From positions 8,432,001 to 8,496,000 of the forward strand of contig NZ_CP108394.1 in assembly GCF_041435215.1 (NCBI RefSeq): a stretch of DNA of 64,000 bases. Reading direction: 5' to 3'. Positions 26,469 through 34,893 of the stretch are shown here, piece by piece (within the stretch, counting starts at the first letter, position 1; the number at the start of each line of letters is the position of its first letter). Source of the stretch: Streptomyces sp. NBC_01314. Lineage in GTDB: Bacteria; Actinomycetota; Actinomycetes; Streptomycetales; Streptomycetaceae. A model generated the notes under the pieces. That model saw only the letters and a program-made list of their open reading frames with translations, made no database searches and was not told where the DNA came from. Both the position numbers and the translations under genes were made by a program.

Positions 26469-27257
26469 TTAGTACTTCGGGCCTACGTGGGTGTCCATGA
26501 GGGCGACGGAGGCTTTGCGGGCGACGGAGATGTTGAACGGGGTTCCGCTGCGGGCGCAGCTCGCCCACTCAACGCCGAGTTTGTCGAGGGTGTCGGTGTA
26601 GAGCTGCCGGATGTCGTCGGACTTGTTGGCGAAGAAGTAACGCGGGTACTCATAGCGCTTGCGCTCACTGCCGACCAGGCGGGTTGTCCAGTTGGTGATG
26701 CGGCAGCCGTCGGAGTGGATGAGGCCTCGGATGAACTTCCATGGGTGAGCGTTGACGATTTCCTGCTGCCACGGGGCGAGAGTGATGGTGCGCTCGTGCT
26801 TCATGCCGGGGCCGTGCTGGGGGAAGAGGCACCGCAGATGCTTGGAGTACAGCTTCACCTCTCGGCAGCCCTTTCGGCGAACTCTGCAGACCGAGTTTCC
26901 GGGGAACACCGTCCGCATGGCTTTCTCGCACTCGTCCATGAGTCCGGGGTGCGTATCGGCGCAGGCGATCGACAGGCTGGGCACTCGCATCGCGCGGTTT
27001 TGGACGATGTGACCGTCGCCGAGGTAGAGCCCAAGCAGGTAGCTGTACGCCGACTCGTCGAGTTCTCGTTCGTCGCAACGTGGGCAGGGCGGGCTGTGGC
27101 GTCCGGGGCACTCTCCTCGCTTCGCCCGGTCAAGATGTTTCCAGTAACTGACCGTCCCCAGCGGCACGTTGAGCCGACGGGCTACCTCCGCGTTCTTCGT
27201 ACCGCCGCGCAGCAGCGTGAGGGCCTTCTGTCGCACCTCAGTGCCATGGAAGTTCAT
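26469..27257 (-). CDS. LAGLIDADG-like homing endonuclease family protein, stand-alone
   Basis: A 262-residue protein with an N-terminal helix-turn-helix (about residues 23-41, KNAEVARRLNVPLGTVSYWK), a Cys-rich CPGRHSPPCPRC spacer at 50-61, and two LAGLIDADG-like motifs: LLGLYLGDG at 74-82 and IRGLIHSDG at 176-184, each ending in the acidic residue that binds metal. It is therefore possibly an active DNA endonuclease, or a regulator derived from one. It is wedged between pyk (4-bp gap) and tRNA-Leu. Its codon use has visibly more A/T in third positions than its neighbours, which suggests acquisition. Not inside an intron or intein. Confidence 0.75.
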   Translation of the reverse strand: MNFHGTEVRQKALTLLRGGTKNAEVARRLNVPLGTVSYWKHLDRAKRGECPGRHSPPCPRCDERELDESAYSYLLGLYLGDGHIVQNRAMRVPSLSIACADTHPGLMDECEKAMRTVFPGNSVCRVRRKGCREVKLYSKHLRCLFPQHGPGMKHERTITLAPWQQEIVNAHPWKFIRGLIHSDGCRITNWTTRLVGSERKRYEYPRYFFANKSDDIRQLYTDTLDKLGVEWASCARSGTPFNISVARKASVALMDTHVGPKY

Positions 27258-27294
27258 GCGGCCACTCTGTGTCAGTGATCGCGACCGTGTGCAG

Positions 27295-27330
27295 CAAAAA
27301 GCGGATGTTCACGAGAACGTGCACATCCGC
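27295..27330 (-). terminator. Rho-independent terminator of tRNA-Leu
   Basis: Read on the minus strand, GCGGATGT (complement of 27323-27330) pairs with ACATCCGC (27301-27308) across a 14-nt loop and is followed by TTTTTGC. It lies eight bases after the tRNA 3' end, an unusually classical U-tract terminator for this GC-rich genome. Confidence 0.85.
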
Positions 27331-27337
27331 TTAACGG

Positions 27338-27421
27338 TGCCGGGTATGGGATTCGAACCCACACGTCCTTGCGGACAGAGGTGTTTGAGACCTCCGCGTC
27401 GACCAGTTGCGCCAACCCGGC
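27338..27421 (-). tRNA. tRNA-Leu, anticodon CAA
   Basis: The minus strand folds as a class II tRNA: acceptor GCCGGGT pairs with ACCCGGC, with discriminator A; D-arm GCAACTGGTCGAC; anticodon stem GAGGT/ACCTC around loop CTCAAAC giving CAA; a long variable arm (TGTCCGCAAGGACG); T-arm GTGGGTTCGAATCCCAT. The 3' CCA is not encoded. It reads UUG codons. Position between pyk and the ANTAR regulator gene is as in other Streptomyces. Confidence 0.95.
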
Positions 27422-27517
27422 GAGAGTGTCTGCCGGGAAGCATACCGGGTCACGGTACTGGCCTGCAGCTAGGTACCCTCTTGTCAGCAGTACCCCTGCC
27501 CCGAACGAGGAGCCCAC

Positions 27518-28165
27518 GTGACCGCCCCCGAGTCGCCCCAGCCCGTCGACGACGACAAGTCGCACGTGCCTCCGCTGACGACCCGTGTCGTCATCGCCGA
27601 GGACGAGGCGTTGATCCGCCTCGATCTGAAGGAGATGCTCGAAGAAGAGGGCTACTCCGTCGTGGGCGAGGCCGGTGACGGTGAGCAGGCCGTCGAGCTG
27701 GCCCGGGAGCACCGGCCCGACCTCGTGATTCTCGATGTGAAGATGCCGAAGATGGACGGGATCTCCGCCGCCGAGAAGATCGCCGAGGAGCGTATCGCGC
27801 CCGTGCTGATGCTGACCGCCTTCTCGCAGCGTGACCTCGTCGAGCGCGCTCGGGACGCCGGTGCGATGGCGTACCTGGTGAAGCCGTTCAGCAAGAGTGA
27901 CGTCGTGCCGGCCATCGAGATGGCCGTGTCTCGGTTCACGGAGCTGAAGGAGCTGGAGAACGAGGTTGCCGACCTCACGCTCCGCCTGGAGACCCGCAAG
28001 CTCGTCGACCGGGCGAAGTCGATTCTGCAGACGGAGTACGGGCTGACGGAGCCGGCCGCGTTCCGTTGGATCCAGAAGACGTCGATGGACCGTCGGATGT
28101 CGATGCAGCAGGTCGCGGAGGCCGTCATTCTGGACGCCGACGAGAAGAAGGCGGCCAAGGACTGA
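27518..28165 (+). CDS. pdtaR: ANTAR-domain response regulator, PdtaR-like
   Basis: A 215-residue regulator that should act on RNA. Residues 22-135 are a receiver domain (phospho-acceptor Asp73 in VILDVKMPKMDG, Lys in AYLVKPF). Residues about 150-205 are an ANTAR RNA-binding domain: LVDRAKSILQTEYGLTEPAAFRWIQKTSMDRRMSMQQVAEAVI. PdtaR is the partner of the PdtaS histidine kinase and acts as a transcription antiterminator on hairpin leaders; PdtaS is not encoded nearby. The GTG start follows GAGGAGC. A strong terminator separates it from the convergent liv operon. Confidence 0.9.
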   Translation: MTAPESPQPVDDDKSHVPPLTTRVVIAEDEALIRLDLKEMLEEEGYSVVGEAGDGEQAVELAREHRPDLVILDVKMPKMDGISAAEKIAEERIAPVLMLTAFSQRDLVERARDAGAMAYLVKPFSKSDVVPAIEMAVSRFTELKELENEVADLTLRLETRKLVDRAKSILQTEYGLTEPAAFRWIQKTSMDRRMSMQQVAEAVILDADEKKAAKD

Positions 28166-28188
28166 CGCCGCCCCCGCGCACGTATACA

Positions 28189-28239
28189 TACGACGAGGCC
28201 CGCGCCCCCCACCTGAAAGGGGGCGCGGGCCTCGTCGTA
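28189..28239. terminator. Bidirectional terminator, 21-bp perfect stem
   Basis: 28189-28209 (TACGACGAGGCCCGCGCCCCC) is exactly complementary to 28219-28239 with a nine-base loop. It separates the pdtaR-like gene from the convergent livF gene and should serve both. Confidence 0.93.
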
Positions 28240-28253
28240 CGTGATGCCGTGCC

Positions 28254-28970
28254 TCAGTCTTCGCCGAGGTAGGCCTTGCGGACCGATTCGTCGTGGAGCA
28301 GGTCGGAGCCCGTGCCGGAGAGGACGACCTTGCCGATCTCCATGACGTGGCCCTGGTCGGCGAGCGAGAGCGCGGCCTGCGCGTTCTGTTCGACGAGCAG
28401 GATGGTGGTGCCCTGTGACTTCAGTTCGGCGATCGTGGCCATGATCTTCTGCATCATGATCGGCGAGAGGCCCATGGAGGGTTCGTCGAGCATGAGCAGC
28501 TTCGGCTGGGACATGAGCGCGCGGCCCATGGCCAGCATCTGCTGCTCGCCGCCGGACAACGTACCCGCGGCCTGCTTGCGACGTTCTCCCAGGATGGGGA
28601 AGAGGTCGTAGGCGCGCTGGATGTCCTTCTCGATGCCGGGCTTGTCGTTGCGCAGGAAGGCGCCGAGGCGGAGGTTGTCCTCGATGGTCATGCGCGGGAA
28701 GATGTGCCGGCCCTCGGGGGAGTGGGCGAGGCCGAGCGCGACGATGTCGTGCGCGGGGACCTTCTTCAGTGACTTGCCGTTGAACTTGACCTGGCCGCCG
28801 ACGGGCTTGAGCAGGCCCGAGAGGGTGCGCAGGGTGGTGGTCTTGCCGGCGCCGTTGGTGCCGATGAGGGTGACGACCTCGCCGGCGTTGACCTTGAAGG
28901 AGATGCCCTTGACGGCTTCGATTTTGCCGTAGGCGACCCGGAGGTCCTCTACTTCGAGCAGTGGGGTCAT
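28254..28970 (-). CDS. livF: Branched-chain amino acid ABC transporter, ATP-binding protein LivF
   Basis: One of two ATPases driving uptake of leucine, isoleucine and valine. The 238-residue protein has Walker A GTNGAGKTT, Q-loop region, signature LSGGEQQMLAMGRALM and Walker B LLMLDEPSMGLSP; QSGGEQ-type start and MEIGKVVLSGTGSDLLHDE tail place it in the LivF group. It overlaps livG by four bases and is the last gene of the operon. Confidence 0.95.
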   Translation of the reverse strand: MTPLLEVEDLRVAYGKIEAVKGISFKVNAGEVVTLIGTNGAGKTTTLRTLSGLLKPVGGQVKFNGKSLKKVPAHDIVALGLAHSPEGRHIFPRMTIEDNLRLGAFLRNDKPGIEKDIQRAYDLFPILGERRKQAAGTLSGGEQQMLAMGRALMSQPKLLMLDEPSMGLSPIMMQKIMATIAELKSQGTTILLVEQNAQAALSLADQGHVMEIGKVVLSGTGSDLLHDESVRKAYLGED

Positions 28971-29860
28971 CGGTCGTTCTCCTTGCCGGGCGCGGCGTGT
29001 GCTTCGGCGGCCTCGACTTCGGCGACCTCGTCCTGGCCGGGTGCGTCTTCGAAGGGTTCGCCGAGGTAGGCGGCGACGACGCGTTCGTCGCCCTGCACGG
29101 TGGCGCTGTCGCCCTCGACGAGTTTTTCGCCTTGGACGAGGACGGCGACGCGGTCGCAGAGGTTGAAGATGAACCGCATGTCGTGCTCGATGACGAGGAC
29201 GGCTATGCCCTTGTCGCGGATGGCGAAGACCAGTTCTTCGGTGGTTCGCGTTTCCTGGGGGTTCATGCCGGCGGTGGGCTCGTCCAGGAGGAGCAGGCCG
29301 GGCTCGCTCGCGAGTGCTCGCGCGATTTCCAGCTTGCGCTGTTCGCCGTAGGGCAGGTTGCGTGCGAGGTGTTCGGCTTTGGCGTCGAGGCCGACGAACT
29401 CCAGGAGTTCCATGGCGCGTTCGCGTGAGGCGGCTTCGGCCCTGTGGAAGCCGGGGCCGCGCAGGAGGGCGGACCAGAGGCCTTCCTTGGTGCGGGTGTG
29501 GCGTCCGACGAGGACGTTTTCCAGGACCGTCATGTTGGCGAACAGGCGGATGTTCTGGAAGGTGCGGGCGATGCCGGCCGCGGTGACCTTGAAGGACTTG
29601 GGGGGGAGGACCTGGCCCTTGTAGCGGACTTCGCCCTCGGTGGGGATGTAGAGGCCGGTGAGGCAGTTGAAGAAGGTCGTCTTGCCGGCGCCGTTGGGGC
29701 CGATGAGTCCGACGATCTCGCCGCTGTTGACGGTGAGGTTGACGTTGCGTACGGCGGTGAGGCCGCCGAAGCGCATGGTGACGCCGCGGGCGTCGAGGAC
29801 GGTCTCGCCGGGTGCGTTGGCGCCGGGTGCGGTGTCCTTGGTGGTGGTGTCGGTGGTCAT
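28967..29860 (-). CDS. livG: Branched-chain amino acid ABC transporter, ATP-binding protein LivG
   Basis: The second ATPase (297 residues). Walker A is GPNGAGKTTFFNCLTG, signature LPYGEQRKLEIARALASEPGLLLLDEP, with H-loop VIEHDMRFIFNLCDRVAVL. LivG-type members carry the longer insert seen here between Walker A and signature. The C-terminal tail is acidic and Ala-rich (about 30 residues). It starts two bases after the livM stop and overlaps livF, consistent with one transcript. Confidence 0.95.
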   Translation of the reverse strand: MTTDTTTKDTAPGANAPGETVLDARGVTMRFGGLTAVRNVNLTVNSGEIVGLIGPNGAGKTTFFNCLTGLYIPTEGEVRYKGQVLPPKSFKVTAAGIARTFQNIRLFANMTVLENVLVGRHTRTKEGLWSALLRGPGFHRAEAASRERAMELLEFVGLDAKAEHLARNLPYGEQRKLEIARALASEPGLLLLDEPTAGMNPQETRTTEELVFAIRDKGIAVLVIEHDMRFIFNLCDRVAVLVQGEKLVEGDSATVQGDERVVAAYLGEPFEDAPGQDEVAEVEAAEAHAAPGKENDR

Positions 29861-29862
29861 GG

Positions 29863-31689
29863 TCAGGCCCCTGCCTTGCTGAGGACTGTGGGTGCTTCGG
29901 CGTCTTCGTGGAATTCGAGCTGGCGGCGCCGGTTGGGGATGAGGCCTTCCGGACGGAAGCGCATGAGCAGCACGAGCGCGAGGCCGAAGGCGAAGAGCTG
30001 GTAGTCGCCGAGGAACTGGAGCTTGGCCGGGATGAGGTAGAGCAGTGCGGCGCCGACGAGGGGGCCGCTGATGGTGCCCATGCCGCCGAGTACGACCGCT
30101 GCCAGGAGGAAGGCGGAGTTCGGTGGGACGACGTGGGCGAACTGGTACTGCTCGGGTGTCACGGTGTAGGTGACGTGTGCCTGGACGGTGCCGGCGAGGC
30201 CGGCGAGGGCTGCGCCGAGGGCGAAGGCGATGAGCTTGACCCGGAAGCCGTTGATGCCCATGGCCAGGGCGGCGGTCTCGTCCTCGCGGATGGCGATCCA
30301 GGCGCGGCCGATGCGGGAGTCGCTGCTGCGTCGGAAGACGACTACGACGATGAGGGTGATGACGAGCATCAGGAAGAAGTAGTTGGCGAATCGGGCGATG
30401 GTGAACCCGGCGATGGTGTGTTCCTGGCCGAAGTCGAACCCGAGGATGTTGAGGTTCGGGATCGAGGAGATGCCGTTGGAGCCGTTGGTGATGTCGGGTC
30501 CGGAGGTGCCGTCCATGTTGAGGACGGCGAGGCGGAAGATCTCACCGAAGCCGAGGGTGACGATGGCGAGGTAGTCGCCGCGCAGGCGCAGGGTGGGGGC
30601 GCCGATGAGGACGCCGAAGATCATGGCGACGATGGCGCCGAGGATCGCGGAGGCCCAGAACGGCAGGTGGATGTCGAAGGGGGAGGAGGGGGAGCCGGAG
30701 ACCATGGCCGCGGTGTAGGCGCCGACGCCGAGGAAGGCGACGTATCCGAGGTCGAGGAGGCCGGCGAGGCCGACGACGATGTTGAGGCCGAGGGCGACGG
30801 TGGCGAAGATCAGGATGTAGACGCCGATGGTCGCGTACTGGTCGTCGGACTGGGTGAAGGGGAAGGCGGCGGCGGCGGTGAAGGCGCCGGCCATGGTGAC
30901 GGTGCGGTGCTTCGAGGTGACGGCGGAGACGCGGCCGGCGAGGCCGGCTTTGGCGAGGGCGCCGAAGCTGAAGCCGGCGGTGATGAGGAAGCCGACGAAG
31001 AGTTCGTCGTATTCGGTGCCGATGCCGTAGGTGAAGACGAGCAGGCCGAGGGCCATGGCCGCGACGATGATCAGGATCTCGGCGAAGGCGGGCAGCTTCG
31101 GGGCCGGTGTGGGTGTGCCGGTGGCGAAGGCGGACTTGATCAGGGCGCGGATCTGGCGTCCGACGCGGGCGATCCGTTCCTGCGGGGTGTCCTCGGGGTC
31201 GGGGGTCTCGGCCTCGGGGTGCTCGAAGGGCAGGGAGAGCGCGCCGAGCAGGGCGGCGAGGGTGGCGACGGCCGCGAGGTAGGCGCCGGGTTCGAGGTTG
31301 ACGGCGCCGCCGAGCTGGACGCTGATCGCGATGACCGTGTACCAGGCGGTGATGAAGGTGCCGAGTGCGGCGAGGCTGATCGCGCTGTCGGCGCCGGCGG
31401 GGATGAGCCAGCGCAGGCCCTTGACGCCGTAGGAGGCGAGGCCGAGGAGGGTGGTGAGGGCGCCGCCGATGAGGACGAGGACCTGGAGGCCGCCGGGGTA
31501 GCCGTTGACCGTGAGGTTGCCGGGGAAGGCGGAGGTCCAGGTCCAGGCGAGGAAGGCGGAGATCACGGCGAGGGCGCCGCCGCCGGTGGCGAGGGCGCGG
31601 CCGATGTTCTCCGGGATGCCGACGAGGCCCCTGGGGGTGTGGTCGTGCTTGGTGGCGGGTGCGGGGGATGCGGTCGTGTGTGTGGTCAT
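29863..31689 (-). CDS. livM: Branched-chain amino acid ABC transporter permease LivM
   Basis: A 608-residue permease. The C-terminal 330 residues are the usual LivM domain with its conserved GAPTLRLRGDYLAIVTLGFGEI and ARIGRAWIAIREDETAA-like loop (DSRIGRAWIAIREDE). The N-terminal 250 residues add further predicted membrane helices with low similarity to LivM, making the protein about twice the length of E. coli LivM; this extended form is common in Streptomyces. I chose ATG 31689, ten bases after AGGG; a GTG at 31698 overlaps the livH stop. Confidence 0.92.
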   Translation of the reverse strand: MTTHTTASPAPATKHDHTPRGLVGIPENIGRALATGGGALAVISAFLAWTWTSAFPGNLTVNGYPGGLQVLVLIGGALTTLLGLASYGVKGLRWLIPAGADSAISLAALGTFITAWYTVIAISVQLGGAVNLEPGAYLAAVATLAALLGALSLPFEHPEAETPDPEDTPQERIARVGRQIRALIKSAFATGTPTPAPKLPAFAEILIIVAAMALGLLVFTYGIGTEYDELFVGFLITAGFSFGALAKAGLAGRVSAVTSKHRTVTMAGAFTAAAAFPFTQSDDQYATIGVYILIFATVALGLNIVVGLAGLLDLGYVAFLGVGAYTAAMVSGSPSSPFDIHLPFWASAILGAIVAMIFGVLIGAPTLRLRGDYLAIVTLGFGEIFRLAVLNMDGTSGPDITNGSNGISSIPNLNILGFDFGQEHTIAGFTIARFANYFFLMLVITLIVVVVFRRSSDSRIGRAWIAIREDETAALAMGINGFRVKLIAFALGAALAGLAGTVQAHVTYTVTPEQYQFAHVVPPNSAFLLAAVVLGGMGTISGPLVGAALLYLIPAKLQFLGDYQLFAFGLALVLLMRFRPEGLIPNRRRQLEFHEDAEAPTVLSKAGA

Positions 31690-31694
31690 CGGTG

Positions 31695-32627
31695 TCACGC
31701 CCTGTCCGCCACGCGCTCACCGAGCAGACCCTGTGGCCTGACCAGGAGTACGAGGATGAGGAGTACGAACGCCCAGACGTTGGCCCAGGACTGGCTGCCG
31801 AACTGCTCCATGCCGGGGATGTCGGCGATGTAGGCGGTGGAGAGGGCTTCGGCGAGGCCGAGGACGACGCCGCCGAGCATGGCGCCGTAGATGTTGCCGA
31901 TGCCGCCGAGGACGGCCGCGGTGAAGGCCTTGAGGCCGAGGATGAAGCCCATGCGGAACTGGACCTGGCCGTACTTGAGGCCGTAGGCGACGGCTCCGAC
32001 GGCGGCGAACGCGGCGCCGAGGGCGAAGGCGACCACGATGATGCGGTCGGTGTTGATGCCCATGAGCTTGGCGGTGTCGGGGTCCTGCGCGGTGGCCTGC
32101 ATGCCGCGGCCGGTGCGGGTCTTCATGACGAAGTAGGCGAGGATCGCCATGCTGATCGGGGCGGCGACGAGCAGGAAGATGTCACCGGTCTGGATGGTGA
32201 CGCTGCCGATTTCGAAGGGGCCGCCGTCGATCTGCGGGAAATTGATGGACTCCTTGGCGTCCGGGTACCAGGCCCACACCGCTTGCTGGAGGGCCAGGGA
32301 GAGGCCGATGGCGGTGATGAGGGGGGCGAGGCGGGGTGCGGTGCGCAGGGGCCGGTAGGCGAGGCGTTCCGCTCCCACGGCGGCGAGTACGGCGACGACG
32401 ATGCCGCCGATGAGCATGAGCGGGAGTGCGACCCACAGGGTGGTGCCGTCGGGCAACACGTACAGGTAGACCGTGATGGCGCCGAAGCCGCCCAGCATGA
32501 AGATCTCACCGTGGGCGAAGTTGATGAGCTGGACGATGCCATAGACCATCGTGTAGCCGATGGCGACCAGCCCGTACATGGATCCTAGTAGCAGGCCGTT
32601 GACCAGCTGCTGCGGCAGTTCGTTCAC
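31695..32627 (-). CDS. livH: Branched-chain amino acid ABC transporter permease LivH
   Basis: A 310-residue integral membrane permease with about eight helices. LLLGSMYGLVAIGYTMVYGIVQLINFAHGEIFMLG is the LivH hallmark, and MQATAQDPDTAKLMGINTDRII is the conserved cytoplasmic loop contacting the ATPases. It is first after the hairpin that separates it from the binding-protein gene, and its stop overlaps the possible GTG of livM. Confidence 0.95.
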   Translation of the reverse strand: MNELPQQLVNGLLLGSMYGLVAIGYTMVYGIVQLINFAHGEIFMLGGFGAITVYLYVLPDGTTLWVALPLMLIGGIVVAVLAAVGAERLAYRPLRTAPRLAPLITAIGLSLALQQAVWAWYPDAKESINFPQIDGGPFEIGSVTIQTGDIFLLVAAPISMAILAYFVMKTRTGRGMQATAQDPDTAKLMGINTDRIIVVAFALGAAFAAVGAVAYGLKYGQVQFRMGFILGLKAFTAAVLGGIGNIYGAMLGGVVLGLAEALSTAYIADIPGMEQFGSQSWANVWAFVLLILVLLVRPQGLLGERVADRA

Positions 32628-32679
32628 CGCATGTCCTCCGAGACTTTCGGACGTTCGACGAATGTGACCGGATGCGAGT

Positions 32680-32714
32680 CCGCGCGGGGCGCTGTGGTGC
32701 AGCGCCCCGCGCGG
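32680..32714 (-). terminator. Intra-operon hairpin between binding-protein and permease genes
   Basis: CCGCGCGGGGCGCTG (32680-32694) is perfectly complementary to 32700-32714 with a five-base loop and no U-tract. Located between livJ and livH in the same direction, it probably terminates part of the transcription or protects the 3' end of the livJ message, giving more binding protein than permease. Confidence 0.75.
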
Positions 32715-32735
32715 CTCATGATTGTGCGGATGGGA

Positions 32736-33965
32736 TCAGCCGGTGTAGGTGCCGGACTTGACCGCCTTCCACTCCCCGCCTTCGACCTTGTAGACGGTGA
32801 GCTGCTTGTTGGTCGTGTCGCCGTATTCGTCGAAGGAGACCTTGCCGGTGACGCCGTCGAAGGAGACGTTCTGCACGGCTTCGGTGATCTTGGCGCGGGC
32901 GTCGGAGGGAAGCTTGCCGTCGTTGTCCTCGACGACCTTCTTCACGGCTTCGATGATCGCCCAGGCGCTGTCGTAGGAGTAGCCGCCGTAGGCCGCGTAG
33001 GGCTCCTTGTAGCCGGCGGACTTGTAGTCGGCGATGAAGGACTTGGCGGAGGAGAGTTCCTCGACCGGGGCGCCGACGGAGGTGGCGAAGTCGCCGGTGC
33101 TGGCGGAGCCGCCGAGCTCGATGTAGGTCGGGTCGTACATGCCGTCGCCGCCCGCTACGGGGATCTTGGCGCCGGCGGCCTTGATCTGCTTGGTGAGCGG
33201 GCCGGACTGCGGGTACTCGCCGCCGTAGTAGACGACGTCGGCGCCGGAGGTCTTGACCTTGGTGGCGACCGCGGAGAAGTCCTTGGTCTCGGGGTCGATG
33301 TGCTCGGTGCCGACGACCTCGCCGCCGAGCTTCTTGAACTCGTCGGTGAAGGTGCCGGCCAGGCCGGCGCCGTAGGTCTTCTTGTCGTCGATGACGAAGA
33401 CCTTCTTCTTCTTTGCGTCGTTGTACAGGTACTGCGCGGCGAACGGGCCCTGGATGGCGTCCGTGGTCGCGGTGCGGAAGTACGACTTGTACGGGCGGAC
33501 CTTCTTGGTCTGCCAGTCGGCGCCCTGGGTCAGGGTCGGGCCGGTGTTGGCCGGGGAGACCTCGACGAGCTTGGCGTCGTCGAAGACCTTCTGCATGGAC
33601 TCGGCGACGGAGGAGTTCAGCGGGCCGACGACGCCGAGGACGTCCTTGTTGGCGACGAACGTGGTGGCGTTCTGCTGGCCCGAGGAGGGCTGCGCCTGGT
33701 CGTCGAGGGCCTCGACCTCGAAGGTGACGCCTTCTACGTACTTGTCCTTGTTGGCCGTTTTGGCGGCGAGGTCCGCGGAGTTCTTGATGCCGAGACCCAG
33801 TGCGGACAGGTCACCGGTCAGCGGGGCGTCGACGCCGATGACGACAGTGGTACCACTGCCGGTGTCCGAGCCGCTTTTGCCGTCGTCGCGCGAACCGCAG
33901 GCGGTGAGTGTGAGTGCTCCCGCCGCCAGCGCGGCGGTGATGGCTATGAGCGAACGTTGACGCAC
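32736..33965 (-). CDS. livJ: Branched-chain amino acid ABC transporter, substrate-binding lipoprotein
   Basis: A 409-residue extracellular binding protein anchored as a lipoprotein: signal peptide MRQRSLIAITAALAAGALTLTACGS with lipobox LTAC. The mature part has the Leu/Ile/Val-binding fold blocks VVIGVDAPLTGDLSALGLGIKNSADLA, VVGPLNSSVAESMQ and DVVYYGGEYPQSGPL. It leads the operon livJ-livH-livM-livG-livF, followed by a stem-loop. Ligand specificity within this family is broad and cannot be fixed from sequence. Confidence 0.94.
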   Translation of the reverse strand: MRQRSLIAITAALAAGALTLTACGSRDDGKSGSDTGSGTTVVIGVDAPLTGDLSALGLGIKNSADLAAKTANKDKYVEGVTFEVEALDDQAQPSSGQQNATTFVANKDVLGVVGPLNSSVAESMQKVFDDAKLVEVSPANTGPTLTQGADWQTKKVRPYKSYFRTATTDAIQGPFAAQYLYNDAKKKKVFVIDDKKTYGAGLAGTFTDEFKKLGGEVVGTEHIDPETKDFSAVATKVKTSGADVVYYGGEYPQSGPLTKQIKAAGAKIPVAGGDGMYDPTYIELGGSASTGDFATSVGAPVEELSSAKSFIADYKSAGYKEPYAAYGGYSYDSAWAIIEAVKKVVEDNDGKLPSDARAKITEAVQNVSFDGVTGKVSFDEYGDTTNKQLTVYKVEGGEWKAVKSGTYTG

Positions 33966-34245
33966 GGTCAGTCCTTTCCCTGGCGCGGCCCTTCCTGTTT
34001 GGAAGTGGCCGAGTCGAGCGCTGGGCCGAAGACGTGACTTCGATTCCGTTGGCGCGGTGACTGGGCGTGACTCTAAGCGTGTGTGGGGAACGTGTAGGAG
34101 GGTCTGGCCAAGGCTGTGACGCTCTTGTTATGACACGAGGTAATGCAGAGCGGTACTCAGTGGGTGGTTGTGCGGAATTCAGGCTGATTCGTCCTGTCCA
34201 CATGGTGAGAACGTGCAGGGTTGGTGCGGGTCGGTTCAGGAGTGT
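33966..34245 (-). promoter_or_regulatory. 280-bp upstream region of the liv operon, elements not resolved
   Basis: Noncoding gap between livJ and the next same-strand gene. It is less GC-rich than its neighbours, as promoters are. It must hold the liv promoter and the terminator of the upstream gene pair. I saw no clear hairpin and no confident -35/-10 pair. Confidence 0.4.
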
Positions 34246-34893
34246 TCAGCCTTTTGGTGATGACATGGAATCGTTGGTGCAGGCGACTTGAAGGGCGTCG
34301 GAGAGGTCCTTCGCGTAGCGCTCACCCAGGATGAAACTGTGCGCTTCTATTGCGCGCGTATTACGTAGAGTTACGTCCAGGAAAGGCAGTCCGGCGTTCT
34401 CCGGCGCTTTCCCGCAGTCCGTGACGCGCATCGTGATGACGAGCTTTCGGGGATGGTCCGTCCCGATCCGGACCGGAGTGCCCGGGGTCGTCCGCAGGGA
34501 GAGTCCCGCGTAGGGCTGGGTCATCCGCTCGACGGTGACAGGGGGGCCGGATCGCACGCTCAGCTCCACCTCGAAGCCGAAGCTCGTGCGCGGTGCCCCG
34601 GCGGGCCGGGTCACCGGGCCCAGATAGCTGACGCCGACCGCCTGGGACGGGTACGGCGCCTCCTGCGCCGTCGGCTCCGGCGTCGGGGCCGGCGTCGGCC
34701 GGGTGGCATACAGGGAGCCGCCGCCCGCGAGCACGGCGACGGCCGCCGCGCCCGCGAGCACGGCGCGGCGGTGCCGGTCGTACACCTGGGTGAACCGTCC
34801 GCGAGGGGGTTGCGGCGCTGGAGGGGGCTCCGTTTCCGGTACGTCCCACGCGCGTGTGCCCTCGCCCGGCTCGACGGGACCGACCCCGCTCAC
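34246..34893 (-). CDS. Single-pass membrane protein with extracytoplasmic domain, unknown function
   Basis: A 215-residue protein. A Pro-rich cytoplasmic N-terminus (about 35 residues, PETEPPPAPQPP) and basic RHRR lead to one membrane helix (AVLAGAAAVAVLAGGG), then a Pro/Thr linker and a beta-rich outer domain with two Cys (TDCGKAPENAG and QVACTNDS) that could form a disulfide. The GTG at 34893 overlaps the stop of the lipoprotein gene by four bases (GTGA), so the two are co-translated and may work together at the membrane surface. No known family recognised. Confidence 0.75.
   Translation of the reverse strand: MSGVGPVEPGEGTRAWDVPETEPPPAPQPPRGRFTQVYDRHRRAVLAGAAAVAVLAGGGSLYATRPTPAPTPEPTAQEAPYPSQAVGVSYLGPVTRPAGAPRTSFGFEVELSVRSGPPVTVERMTQPYAGLSLRTTPGTPVRIGTDHPRKLVITMRVTDCGKAPENAGLPFLDVTLRNTRAIEAHSFILGERYAKDLSDALQVACTNDSMSSPKG

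Noticed and set aside
29812..31833. Open frame on the plus strand opposite livM
   Set aside because: Acidic Gly/Glu-rich translation mirrors livM codons; not a gene.
32628..34037. Open frame on the plus strand opposite the binding-protein gene
   Set aside because: The minus strand has a clear lipoprotein signal and binding-protein blocks; the plus frame is Gly/Val-rich shadow.
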